From the NCBI GenBank assembly GCA_016197365.1, contig JACPVS010000010.1, forward strand, positions 217,948 through 281,947: a stretch of DNA of 64,000 nt, read 5' to 3'. The notes below the pieces were generated by a model. The model saw nothing but the letters and a program-made list of their open reading frames with translations, was not told the DNA's origin and searched no databases. Source of the stretch: Mycolicibacterium cosmeticum. Lineage in GTDB: Bacteria; Actinomycetota; Actinomycetes; Mycobacteriales; Mycobacteriaceae. Each line of letters begins with the position of its first letter. Position 1 is the first letter of the stretch. This document shows, piece after piece, positions 8,204-15,622 of this stretch. Both the position numbers and the translations under genes were made by a program.

Positions 8204-9020
8204 CACGTTAGTGGGTTTACCGTTTACTTCCGTGAGCACATCGCACGTCGGCGGTTTGGGGAACGAGGTCGAACTCGACTTTGCCCGCGAATGGGTGGAG
8301 TTCTTCGACCCCGAGAATCCCCAGCATGTCATCGCCGCGGACCTGACATGGCTGCTGTCGCGATGGACCTGCGTCTTCGGCACCCCGGCCTGCCAGGGCA
8401 CGGTGGCAGGCCGGCCGGACGACGGTTGCTGCTCGCACGGGGCGTTCCTGTCCGACGACGATGACCGCGCCGCCCTGGACGACGCGGTCAAGGCATTGAC
8501 CGCCGAGGACTGGCAGTTCCTGGACAAGGGGTTGGGCCGCAAGGGTTATCTCGAACTCGACGAGTACGACGGCAAACCAAATCTGCGCACCCGGAAGTAC
8601 AAGGGCGCGTGCATCTTCCTGAATCGGCCCGGATTTGCCGGTGGCATCGGCTGCGCGTTGCACAGCAAGGCGCTCAAATTGGGCGTGGAGCCGCTGACGA
8701 TGAAGCCCGAGGTCTGCTGGCAGCTGCCGATCCGGCGCACCCAGGAATGGGTGACCCGCCCGGACGGCACCGACATCCTCAAGACCACGATCACGGAGTA
8801 CGACCGCCGCGGCTGGGGCGAAGGCGGAGCCGACCTGCACTGGTATTGCACCGGCGATCCGGCGGCCCATGTCGGTGCCCGGCCGGTGTGGGAGTCCTAC
8901 GGACCCGAGCTCACCGAACTCCTGGGTGAGAAGGCGTACGCGGAACTTGCCGCCATGTGCCGGCGTCGCGGCGGGCTGGGGCTGATCGCCATACACCCGG
9001 CCACGCGCGCCGCCGAATAG
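8166..9020 (+). CDS. conserved actinobacterial protein, Rv0495c homologue
   Basis: A 284-residue conserved protein of unknown function. It is rich in Cys and His: [36 protein letters not shown] and GCALHSKAL. The Cys spacing suggests a metal or Fe–S site, as in proteins with a Zn/Fe-binding cysteine cluster, but I know no assigned function. Conserved sequence begins at the [11 protein letters not shown] segment. The TTG at 8166 has an AGGTGA ribosome site seven bases upstream but would overlap the divergent ppx1 start by 38 bp; the GTG at 8211 is the alternative without overlap. It is the last syntenic gene before the polysaccharide island. Confidence 0.85.
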   Translation: MLPTSSTPNRTRTTLVGLPFTSVSTSHVGGLGNEVELDFAREWVEFFDPENPQHVIAADLTWLLSRWTCVFGTPACQGTVAGRPDDGCCSHGAFLSDDDDRAALDDAVKALTAEDWQFLDKGLGRKGYLELDEYDGKPNLRTRKYKGACIFLNRPGFAGGIGCALHSKALKLGVEPLTMKPEVCWQLPIRRTQEWVTRPDGTDILKTTITEYDRRGWGEGGADLHWYCTGDPAAHVGARPVWESYGPELTELLGEKAYAELAAMCRRRGGLGLIAIHPATRAAE

Positions 9021-9374
9021 CTCGGCAGGTCGGTCGGCCTTCGCCACAGCGACCGTCTCCCAAGATCGGGACAGATCGGCCAGGCGATCCCGAGGCTTTA
9101 GCTCAGCAATTTATTGACGCGGCGCCAGGTCATTTGCACGCTTCTGCGATTGCGCAGGTCAGAGCCCTGCGCGGCAACGCTTCGCTCACCTAACCAATAC
9201 TTTCCGTACCGATTAGTAACTTTGCTACATCTGCACGAGTAAACATTTTGTAGTGGTTGGGGTCACACGCCGAGCGGTTGCCCAGGTTGCTTACCGCAGC
9301 TACTCTTCGTAGCTATTGCACGCCCGTGCGTGCACCGCGAAGCAGATGCTTCACGAACAGACAAGGTGCACGCC
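9021..9374 (+). promoter_or_regulatory. 354-bp intergenic region at the left edge of the polysaccharide island
   Basis: No gene is visible in this stretch. It becomes AT-richer from about 9195, where a promoter for the sugar transferase gene is likely. It contains a 12-mer TAACTTTGCTAC (9217–9228) that recurs in variant form in front of two other island genes. A 6-bp-stem hairpin AGCTAC-TCTTC-GTAGCT lies at 9298–9314, inside the probable 5' leader. A GCACG/CGTGC hairpin follows directly, before an AAGGTG ribosome site at about 9364. Confidence 0.55.
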
Positions 9375-10946
9375 ATGACCCAGATCGAGCTGGCCGGACC
9401 TGCAGGAACACCGTTACCGCAGTTCAAGGCCCTCCGTCAGATGTTCGTCCCGGACACCGGCGAGAGCCGGCGCACGGGCCGCGGCGGGCAGCGCAGCGCT
9501 GTCTCCCAGGCCGAGACCCGACGCAAGAACTTCGCACGCAAGATCAAATTCGGCGATGCGCTCGTTATTTGCTGTGTTCTCGTCCTCAGTCACTTTTTCG
9601 TTCTCGGCGACGAACCGGCTCGACTCGGCCTCGGCCACCTCGGTTCCGGTGACGTGAGCTATCGCTGGGTGTCGCTGGGGCTGGCCGTCGTGTGGCTGGG
9701 CTTCCTGTCGCTCGGCAGCCGCTCGCCCCGGGTCACCGGCCGCGGCACCGACGAGTACGTGATCCTCGGCTTCGCCACCTTCCAGGTGTTCGGCCTGCTG
9801 GCGATCTCGTCCCTGCTGCTCAAGATCGACGTCTCGGGCCGTTACCTGCTGGTGGCGCTGCCCCTGGGCCTGCTCGGCCTGATGCTCAACCGGTCCGTCT
9901 GGCGCCATGTCGGCGCGCGCCGCCGCCGGCGCGGACTGGACCAGGCCTCCCTGCTGATCGTCGGGTCCGAAGCCGCGGCCGGTGACATCGCCAAGGAGGT
10001 CGCCAAGGATCCCTGGGCCGCCTATCACGTCGCCGGAGTCTGCACCCCGGCCGGCCCGACCGGCACCAACGACGCCATCGTCGTCAACGGCGAGGCCGTC
10101 CCGATCGTCGGGGTCGACCAGGCCGTGCTGGATGCCGTGGCACGCACCGGTGCCGAGTCCGTCGCCCTGGCCGCGACCGATCACCTGCGTCCCATCGAGA
10201 TCCGGCGCCTGATGTGGGAACTGGAAGCCGTCGGTGTCGACCTGATGATTGCGCCCGGCCTGATCGATGTGGCCAACCAGCGGCTGATGAGCCGTCCCGT
10301 CGCCGGCATGGCGATGCTGGAAGTGGCCAAGCCGCAGTACAGCCGCGCCAACTCACTGCTCAAGCGTGGCTTCGACATCGCCTTCTCGACGCTGGCGCTG
10401 CTCGCGGTGTCGCCGATGTTGATCGCCGCCGCGTTCGCGGTGAAGCTGACCAGCGCGGGCCCCGTCTTCTACCGGTCCGAACGGATCGGGCTGGACGGCA
10501 ACGAATTCCAGATGACCAAGTTCCGCAGCATGGTCGTCGATGCGGACACGATGATGGCCGACCTGATCGCCAAGAACGGCGGCGGCGCCATGTTCTTCAA
10601 GCTCAAGGACGACCCCCGCATCACCCGTGTTGGAAAGTTCCTGCGCAAGTTCAGCATTGACGAACTGCCGCAGTTCTTCGACGTCCTTCGCGGCGACATG
10701 AGCGTGGTCGGCCCGCGTCCGCAGGTGCGCCGCGAAGTGGATACCTACGACGATCTGATGAGCCGGCGGCTGGCGGTCAAGCCGGGACTGACCGGGCTGT
10801 GGCAGGTCAGCGGTCGCTCCGACCTCGAGGTCAGCGACGCGGTGCGCCTCGATCTGTCCTATGTCGAGAACTGGTCGATCATGCAGGACCTGATGATCAT
10901 CGCCAAGACGGTCAGCACCGTCCTCAAGGGCGACGGCGCGTACTAG
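9375..10946 (+). CDS. exopolysaccharide biosynthesis polyprenyl-phosphate sugar-1-phosphate transferase (WbaP/CpsE type)
   Basis: This 523-residue membrane enzyme should start exopolysaccharide synthesis by moving a sugar-1-phosphate from a UDP-sugar to decaprenyl phosphate. The N-terminal half has about four or five hydrophobic segments (residues ~60–180) and then a soluble Rossmann-like domain (LLIVGSEAAAGDIAKEV near 190). The C-terminal Bac_transf domain starts with LLKRGFDIAFSTLALL near residue 325. It carries the catalytic family blocks RSERIGLDGNEFQMTKFRSM, KFSIDELPQFFDVLRGDMS, VGPRPQ and the KPGLTGLWQVSGRS motif. ATG 9375 is preferred over GTG 9330 because of an AAGGTG site seven bases upstream. 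Its stop overlaps the convergent ligase gene by four bases. Confidence 0.95.
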   Translation: MTQIELAGPAGTPLPQFKALRQMFVPDTGESRRTGRGGQRSAVSQAETRRKNFARKIKFGDALVICCVLVLSHFFVLGDEPARLGLGHLGSGDVSYRWVSLGLAVVWLGFLSLGSRSPRVTGRGTDEYVILGFATFQVFGLLAISSLLLKIDVSGRYLLVALPLGLLGLMLNRSVWRHVGARRRRRGLDQASLLIVGSEAAAGDIAKEVAKDPWAAYHVAGVCTPAGPTGTNDAIVVNGEAVPIVGVDQAVLDAVARTGAESVALAATDHLRPIEIRRLMWELEAVGVDLMIAPGLIDVANQRLMSRPVAGMAMLEVAKPQYSRANSLLKRGFDIAFSTLALLAVSPMLIAAAFAVKLTSAGPVFYRSERIGLDGNEFQMTKFRSMVVDADTMMADLIAKNGGGAMFFKLKDDPRITRVGKFLRKFSIDELPQFFDVLRGDMSVVGPRPQVRREVDTYDDLMSRRLAVKPGLTGLWQVSGRSDLEVSDAVRLDLSYVENWSIMQDLMIIAKTVSTVLKGDGAY

Positions 10947-11893
10947 ATCCCCAGCGCCCCAAGCACTTCGGGCTGCCAGGACGGAGGTTCGAAACCATGC
11001 TGCCTGATCATCGCCAGCGCGATTCGTTCCATACCGAATCCGACACACGCGCTGTGCGCGACCGCGCCGTCGGCCGTCCGCAGCCCGAAGGTCTCCCCGA
11101 AGTGGTCTCGGTGGCAGTTCGCCGAGACCACGGCGGTGCCGTCGTCCAGGTCACCGTAGAGCCGGACCACCAGTTCGGTCTTGAGCCCGTCGTCGCGCTG
11201 ATTGGCCGCGAGCATCTTTCCGGCCCTGCCGAAGAACGGGTCGTTCGCCGCGACGGCGCCCGCGGTCAAACCGAGGCTGCCGAGCACCTCCAGACCGTGC
11301 CCCACCCACGAATCCCGGTGCTGTTCGGCCTGTTCGGGTGTGCCCACCGCCACGAATTCATGCATCCGGAAGGCCTGCATGCGGGCCGGGTCGACGGCGG
11401 GTTCGTGCCGGAAGCAGAAGCCGTAGACGTCCAGCAGCACGCCGGAGTCCTCGATGACGCTGGGCAGGGTGGCGTAACTGGGGTGGCAGGCCGCCGACAC
11501 CAGCATCGTCCCGGCGGGGTGCAGGTGGCCGTCCCACGGCCGTCCGGCGTCGCGGTCGGCGAGCAACGCCCGGTGCCCGGCGTTGTCGCCGGTGAAGGTG
11601 GACACCGCACCGGTGAGGTTCGGGAAGGACGCGATGTAGTCGGTCTTCTCGAACGCTTCCCGCGGGTAGATCGGGGGGTAGCGGCACACCGCGGCGCGGT
11701 CGCCGTGCACCGAGTGGCCCTTGGCACGCACCACCGCGTCGATGCCTTCGATGACATCCTCGAAAACGCCGCTCCGGCCGTACAAGCCGTCGATGCCCAA
11801 CGGGATGAGCAGTCCCGCCGCGACGAGATCGTCCCTGAACTGGCTGCGGGCGGATTCGAGCGCCTCGGCGCGGGCACTGTCGGAGCCGGTCAT
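10943..11893 (-). CDS. amino acid:[carrier protein] ligase, class II aminoacyl-tRNA synthetase-like
   Basis: This 316-residue protein is related to the catalytic core of atypical archaeal-type seryl-tRNA synthetases but has no tRNA-binding domain. That is the layout of the amino acid:[carrier protein] ligases described from Bradyrhizobium and Agrobacterium. Those enzymes adenylate glycine or alanine and load it onto the phosphopantetheine of a small carrier protein. Motif 2 is seen as FCFRHEPAVDPARMQAFRMHEF (residues 159–180, shortened here), with its RxE. Motif 3 is GFGMERIALAM (285–295). The three zinc ligands of the family, Cys–Glu–Cys, match C136 (SAACHPSY), E164 (RHEP) and C260 (SANCHRDHFG). 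I start it at ATG 11893; an extra 27 upstream codons look non-conserved. The carrier gene lies divergently 371 bp away. Confidence 0.9.
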   Translation of the reverse strand: MTGSDSARAEALESARSQFRDDLVAAGLLIPLGIDGLYGRSGVFEDVIEGIDAVVRAKGHSVHGDRAAVCRYPPIYPREAFEKTDYIASFPNLTGAVSTFTGDNAGHRALLADRDAGRPWDGHLHPAGTMLVSAACHPSYATLPSVIEDSGVLLDVYGFCFRHEPAVDPARMQAFRMHEFVAVGTPEQAEQHRDSWVGHGLEVLGSLGLTAGAVAANDPFFGRAGKMLAANQRDDGLKTELVVRLYGDLDDGTAVVSANCHRDHFGETFGLRTADGAVAHSACVGFGMERIALAMIRQHGFEPPSWQPEVLGALGI

Positions 11894-12264
11894 CGGCTCA
11901 TCTTGCCATCCAACCGGCGACTGCCGAAGGGCACCGAGCCATCGGCGCGTCCCGGGCGCAAAACGTCGATGCAAGCGGATTTTACTTTGCTAAAAACGCG
12001 CATCGGCGTCAATATTGCCACGCGAGGGCGATTGTGACACATCCCTCACCGCACTGCGCCGCGCCGGTGAACCCGGCTCAACTGCAGCCTATTTCAGCCT
12101 GTCAGGGCGATTTCATCCCGGAGATCGGACCTGTCGCGATGGTCAGGCGGCCCGGTTCGAGGGCTCTCCACGCGATCTCCCGATGTTCAGATTTGATTGG
12201 CAAAGTAAGTAGCCATGATAGCGTCAGCAAACGAAATCGAAGCGCAAAATTGAGGATGGTCACC
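11894..12264. promoter_or_regulatory. 371-bp divergent intergenic region between the ligase and carrier-protein genes
   Basis: No convincing gene lies here. It should carry both divergent promoters, and two AT-rich patches are visible, at about 11975–12020 and 12185–12255. Each patch holds a copy of the same 12-mer, in opposite orientation: TTACTTTGCTAA at 11982–11993 on the plus strand and TTACTTTGCCAA at 12197–12208 on the minus strand, differing at one base. The carrier gene has a GAGG ribosome site at 12252–12255, nine bases before its ATG. Confidence 0.6.
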
Positions 12265-12510
12265 ATGCATGATCGAATTCGTGCAGTACTGGCAACCTAC
12301 GGACGGATGCCTGCCGACGCGCAGGGCATCGCGGCCGACGCCGACCTCTACGACCTCGGACTGTCCTCGCACGCATCGGTGAACGTGATGCTCGCGCTGG
12401 AGGACGAGTTCGACATCGAGTTTCCCGATGACGCGCTGAACAAGACGACGTTCGCGACGATCATCAGCATCGAGCGCGCGGTCTGCCGGCTGACCGCCGC
12501 CGCGGCGTGA
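12265..12510 (+). CDS. small acyl/aminoacyl carrier protein partnered with the ligase
   Basis: An 81-residue four-helix phosphopantetheine carrier protein. The attachment site is DLYDLGLSSHASVNVML, where Ser35 takes the place of the Ser in the usual DSL motif. The following acidic helix reads LEDEFDIEFPDDAL. This form (GLSSxASV, with a FATIISIERAV segment near the end) strongly resembles the carrier proteins paired with amino acid:[carrier protein] ligases in Agrobacterium and Bradyrhizobium, and it differs from fatty-acid AcpM. ATG 12265 is chosen over ATG 12256 by ribosome-site spacing; longer upstream open frame has no conservation signs. It is the first gene of a seven-gene plus-strand run ending at 20189, and the hydrolase gene starts 13 bp after it. 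Confidence 0.93.
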   Translation: MHDRIRAVLATYGRMPADAQGIAADADLYDLGLSSHASVNVMLALEDEFDIEFPDDALNKTTFATIISIERAVCRLTAAAA

Positions 12511-12523
12511 CGACGGACGCCCC

Positions 12524-14263
12524 ATGAGCGTCTCGAGCGAAACCCCCACCTTCTTCGGCCCCGCCGAATCCCCGCTGTTCGGTGTCGTGCACCTGCCCGC
12601 GGACAACCGCGTGCGCGGTGGTGTCGTGATCTGCGGATCGCTCGGCAAAGAAGGTATGGACAGCATCCGCTTCCAACGGATCCTCGCCGACGATCTGGCC
12701 CGGATCGGCTACGCCGTGCTGCGCTTCGACTACCTCGGCACCGGAGATTCGGCGTACGGGCACCACCGCGACGACGCCGTCGCGACGTGGTCGCTCAGCA
12801 TCCGCCACGCCGCCGACTACCTGCTCGCCGCCGGCGTCCCGACGGTGTCTGCCGTCGCGCTGCGCGCCGGTGGACTGCTGGTCGACCACGCCATCGCCGC
12901 GGGCGCACCGATCGACCGGGTCGCCTACCTGGACCCGCCGGCGTCCGGGCGGCGCCACCTGCGCGAGCAGTCCACCTTGTTCCGGTTCACCGTCGGCTCC
13001 GACGCCGTCCAGGACGGCATGGTGTCGATCATCGGCGCGCGGCTGAGCGAACGCGCCGCACAGGCGCTCACCGCCCTGCGACTCACCGGGCCGGTCAGCG
13101 GAGCCGACCAACTCTTCGTCGTGCGCCCGGACGACACCACCCGGTTCGCCGCCGCCGACCCCACTCGAGTCATCACCGCCCCCGGACTACCCGAGTTCGC
13201 GCAGACCGCCGACGTCGTCGTCGCGATGCCGATGGCGGCCCTGAACACGATCGTCGCCTGGTTCGGCGCCGGCGCCGGCGCCCGCACGCTGGTACGCCCG
13301 CAGTACGTCACCGCCGCGAAGATGCCTGTCAGCAGCCCCGAAGGTCTCGTCCACGTGCTGGAGACCATCGAATCGGTCGGCCCCAAAGGACTGTTCGCCA
13401 TCAGGACGCGCCCGGTGCGCAGCGCCCCCGGCGAAGGCCGGGTCGTGTTGTTCTTCGCGACCTCCAACGACTCACACATCGGGCCCGCGCGCGGCTGGGT
13501 CGAACTCGCCCGGCAGATCGCCGTCGGCGGCGCACAGGCTTTCCGGTGGGACGCCGCCGGTCTGGGCCAGTCACCGGACATCGTCCGAGGCCAGTGGCAG
13601 CCCATCTACTCGTCCCGTCGCATCGCCGACGGCAACGCCGCGGCCCGGCACGCGGCCCGCGATCCCCGTCAGCTCTGCGTCGTCGGAATCTGCTCGGGGT
13701 CCTGGTACGCCGCCCACACGGCCCGCGAACTGGGTGTCGAGTCCGCGCTGCTGGTCAACGCAGGCAGCTGGGGCTGGCAGTCGGGCGCCTGGGCATGGCA
13801 GTGGAATGTCCGGCGCGACATCGTCACCGCCGCCGCGGATCGCGGCGCGGCGTCCCCCACCGCACCGACTCAAGGGCAGCCATGGCCGTTGCGCAAACGG
13901 CTCATCGAAATGCTCAAGCCCACCCGAGACCGGCTCAAGGTGCTCATCCGCACCCACCTGCCCCGCCCGCTGCTGAAATTACTCGGCCGTGTCGGGGTGG
14001 CCCAGGTGCCGGAGGTGCTGCTGAACCCGCTGCTGCACAACGACACCCAGACCGTACTGATGTTGTGCCCGTTCGACATCGACCAGTTCGCCGAATTCGA
14101 CGGATTCGCCACCGTGCGACGACTGCAGGAGGCGGGCCTTCCGGTGCGTACCGTGGAACTCGAGGGCGGCGACCACGCCGCGTACCACCAGGCTGTCCTG
14201 GACGGTATCCGCGACGAACTGCTCGGGCCGCCGTGCCGGCAGAACCTGGCGCTGGGCACATGA
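12524..14263 (+). CDS. tandem alpha/beta-hydrolase protein with a Cys nucleophile in the second domain; candidate aminoacyl transferase/thioesterase
   Basis: A 579-residue protein made of two alpha/beta-hydrolase folds, resembling the hydrolases associated with exosortase-A loci. Domain 1 (residues ~1–280) has the fold's strands (GGVVICGSLGKEG, VLRFDYLGTGDS), but its nucleophile elbow reads A-L-R-A-G (112–116), so Arg114 sits where Ser is expected and the domain is probably inactive. Domain 2 (~300–579) has the elbow G-I-C-S-G (388–392), making Cys390 the candidate nucleophile. His551 (GGDHAAYH) and Asp518 or Asp520 could complete a triad. A Cys nucleophile favours a thioester-to-acceptor transfer. 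It sits 13 bp after the carrier gene and overlaps the flippase start (ATGA), so it probably acts on the charged carrier protein. That function is inferred. Confidence 0.85.
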   Translation: MSVSSETPTFFGPAESPLFGVVHLPADNRVRGGVVICGSLGKEGMDSIRFQRILADDLARIGYAVLRFDYLGTGDSAYGHHRDDAVATWSLSIRHAADYLLAAGVPTVSAVALRAGGLLVDHAIAAGAPIDRVAYLDPPASGRRHLREQSTLFRFTVGSDAVQDGMVSIIGARLSERAAQALTALRLTGPVSGADQLFVVRPDDTTRFAAADPTRVITAPGLPEFAQTADVVVAMPMAALNTIVAWFGAGAGARTLVRPQYVTAAKMPVSSPEGLVHVLETIESVGPKGLFAIRTRPVRSAPGEGRVVLFFATSNDSHIGPARGWVELARQIAVGGAQAFRWDAAGLGQSPDIVRGQWQPIYSSRRIADGNAAARHAARDPRQLCVVGICSGSWYAAHTARELGVESALLVNAGSWGWQSGAWAWQWNVRRDIVTAAADRGAASPTAPTQGQPWPLRKRLIEMLKPTRDRLKVLIRTHLPRPLLKLLGRVGVAQVPEVLLNPLLHNDTQTVLMLCPFDIDQFAEFDGFATVRRLQEAGLPVRTVELEGGDHAAYHQAVLDGIRDELLGPPCRQNLALGT

Positions 14264-15618
14264 GCGCGGACCACAACGGCGCCAAATCCGAACTGCGCCG
14301 CAGCTTCTCCTCACGTGTCCTGGCGGCGGCCGTCGGCATGGTCGCGACGTTCCTGCTGACCGTCATCGTCGTCCGCTTCCTGAACACGCGCGACGCGGCC
14401 GCATTCTTCGGCGTGCTCGCGGCACTGCCCATCGGCTCCATCGTCGGCCGGGTCGGCCTGGGCAACAACGTCGTCCGGCTGATCCCGTCCGAGCCGGACC
14501 CGGAACGCAAGCGCATCATCGCCGGCACCCATCTGCGGGCCACCTTCCTGATGACGCTGCCGACCGCGCCGATCATCGCCCTCTGCGCGACGGCCGGACT
14601 GATCGGTCACTCGAATTTCGTGCCCGCGCTACTGCTCACCTCGCTGATGGTGCTGATCGAATCCATCCGCATGATGTTGAGCGACATCTACTCTGCGGTG
14701 GGGCGGGTGTTCGCCTCGGTGGCCACCACCCACTATCTGCGCAGCATCGTCGTACTGCCGGTGGTCGCCGTCGTCGCGTTCTCCGTAGCCCAGCCCACGC
14801 TGGTCGAGATGCTGCTGGCCTACACCGCGGTGTCGGCCGGGCAGGTGCTCATCGCCCTGGTGGCGGGACGCTCCGACATCGCGCTGCGCCACACGCCGGG
14901 CCTGGCTTCGTTGCGCCGGACGATCGCTTCGGGCGCACGGCTGTTCACCCTCGAACTGACCGCCTTCCTCATCGTGTCGGGCACCATCTGGCTGTCCAAC
15001 GCGGCACTGCCCCCGCACGACGCCAAGCTGTACGCCGTCGCCACCACCATCGCCATCCAGGTGACCATCCTGGAGAGCCTGGCCGCCACCGCGGTGCTGC
15101 CACCCGCGGCCCGGATGTGGGTGGCCGACCGCAAACCCGAAGTGCTGCGGATGCTGTCCAATCTGGCGACCGTGAACACCGTCATCACCACGACCGTCGT
15201 GCTGATGCTCGTGTTCTTCGGCGGGTTCTTCCTGGAACTGGCCTACGGGCCGGGACTGCGCGACGCGAACATCCTGCTGGTCATCCTGGCCGTCGGCGGC
15301 ATTCCGCAGGCCGCCCTGAGCGTGAACACCTCGCTGTTGATCATCGCCGGACATCTCGACGCCGTCTGCCGCACGTCGCTGATCGTGCTCGCGCTGGTCG
15401 TTCCCGGTACCATCGCGGCGGCGCTGCTGGGCGGCGCACTGCCGCTGGCGATCGTGGCCGCAGCCGGCCTGTCCGCCCTCTACATCGGGCAATGGTTCAC
15501 CGCCAGGCGCATTTTCGGTGACACCCCGAAACCGCGTTGGCACGTGGCCACCGCCGCACGCGAACTGGTCAGCGAGCGTGGCGAGGCCGCCGAACCGGTC
15601 ACGGCTCCGGTGGTGTGA
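14260..15618 (+). CDS. polysaccharide flippase-like membrane protein (Wzx/MATE-related)
   Basis: A 452-residue integral membrane protein with about 12–14 hydrophobic helices, evenly spread as in Wzx O-unit flippases of the MOP superfamily. It begins with a short polar region and then FSSRVLAAAVGMVATFLLTVIVVRFL, the usual first-helix pattern (RFL–N–T–R–D–A) of this family. The likely role is to move the decaprenyl-linked oligosaccharide unit across the plasma membrane. The ATG at 14260 overlaps the hydrolase stop by four bases. The polymerase gene follows 4 bp after the stop. The transported unit is unknown. Confidence 0.9.
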   Translation: MSADHNGAKSELRRSFSSRVLAAAVGMVATFLLTVIVVRFLNTRDAAAFFGVLAALPIGSIVGRVGLGNNVVRLIPSEPDPERKRIIAGTHLRATFLMTLPTAPIIALCATAGLIGHSNFVPALLLTSLMVLIESIRMMLSDIYSAVGRVFASVATTHYLRSIVVLPVVAVVAFSVAQPTLVEMLLAYTAVSAGQVLIALVAGRSDIALRHTPGLASLRRTIASGARLFTLELTAFLIVSGTIWLSNAALPPHDAKLYAVATTIAIQVTILESLAATAVLPPAARMWVADRKPEVLRMLSNLATVNTVITTTVVLMLVFFGGFFLELAYGPGLRDANILLVILAVGGIPQAALSVNTSLLIIAGHLDAVCRTSLIVLALVVPGTIAAALLGGALPLAIVAAAGLSALYIGQWFTARRIFGDTPKPRWHVATAARELVSERGEAAEPVTAPVV

Positions 15619-15622
15619 CGCG

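Noticed and set aside
8204..8542. N-terminal extension of ppx1 to 8542
   Set aside because: It overlaps the Rv0495c homologue in antisense; conserved Ppx sequence begins at GTG 8203.
12787..14259. Extension of the flippase frame upstream into the hydrolase gene
   Set aside because: This is an alternative frame of the hydrolase with Arg/Pro-rich noise; the real flippase ATG is at 14260 and overlaps the hydrolase stop.
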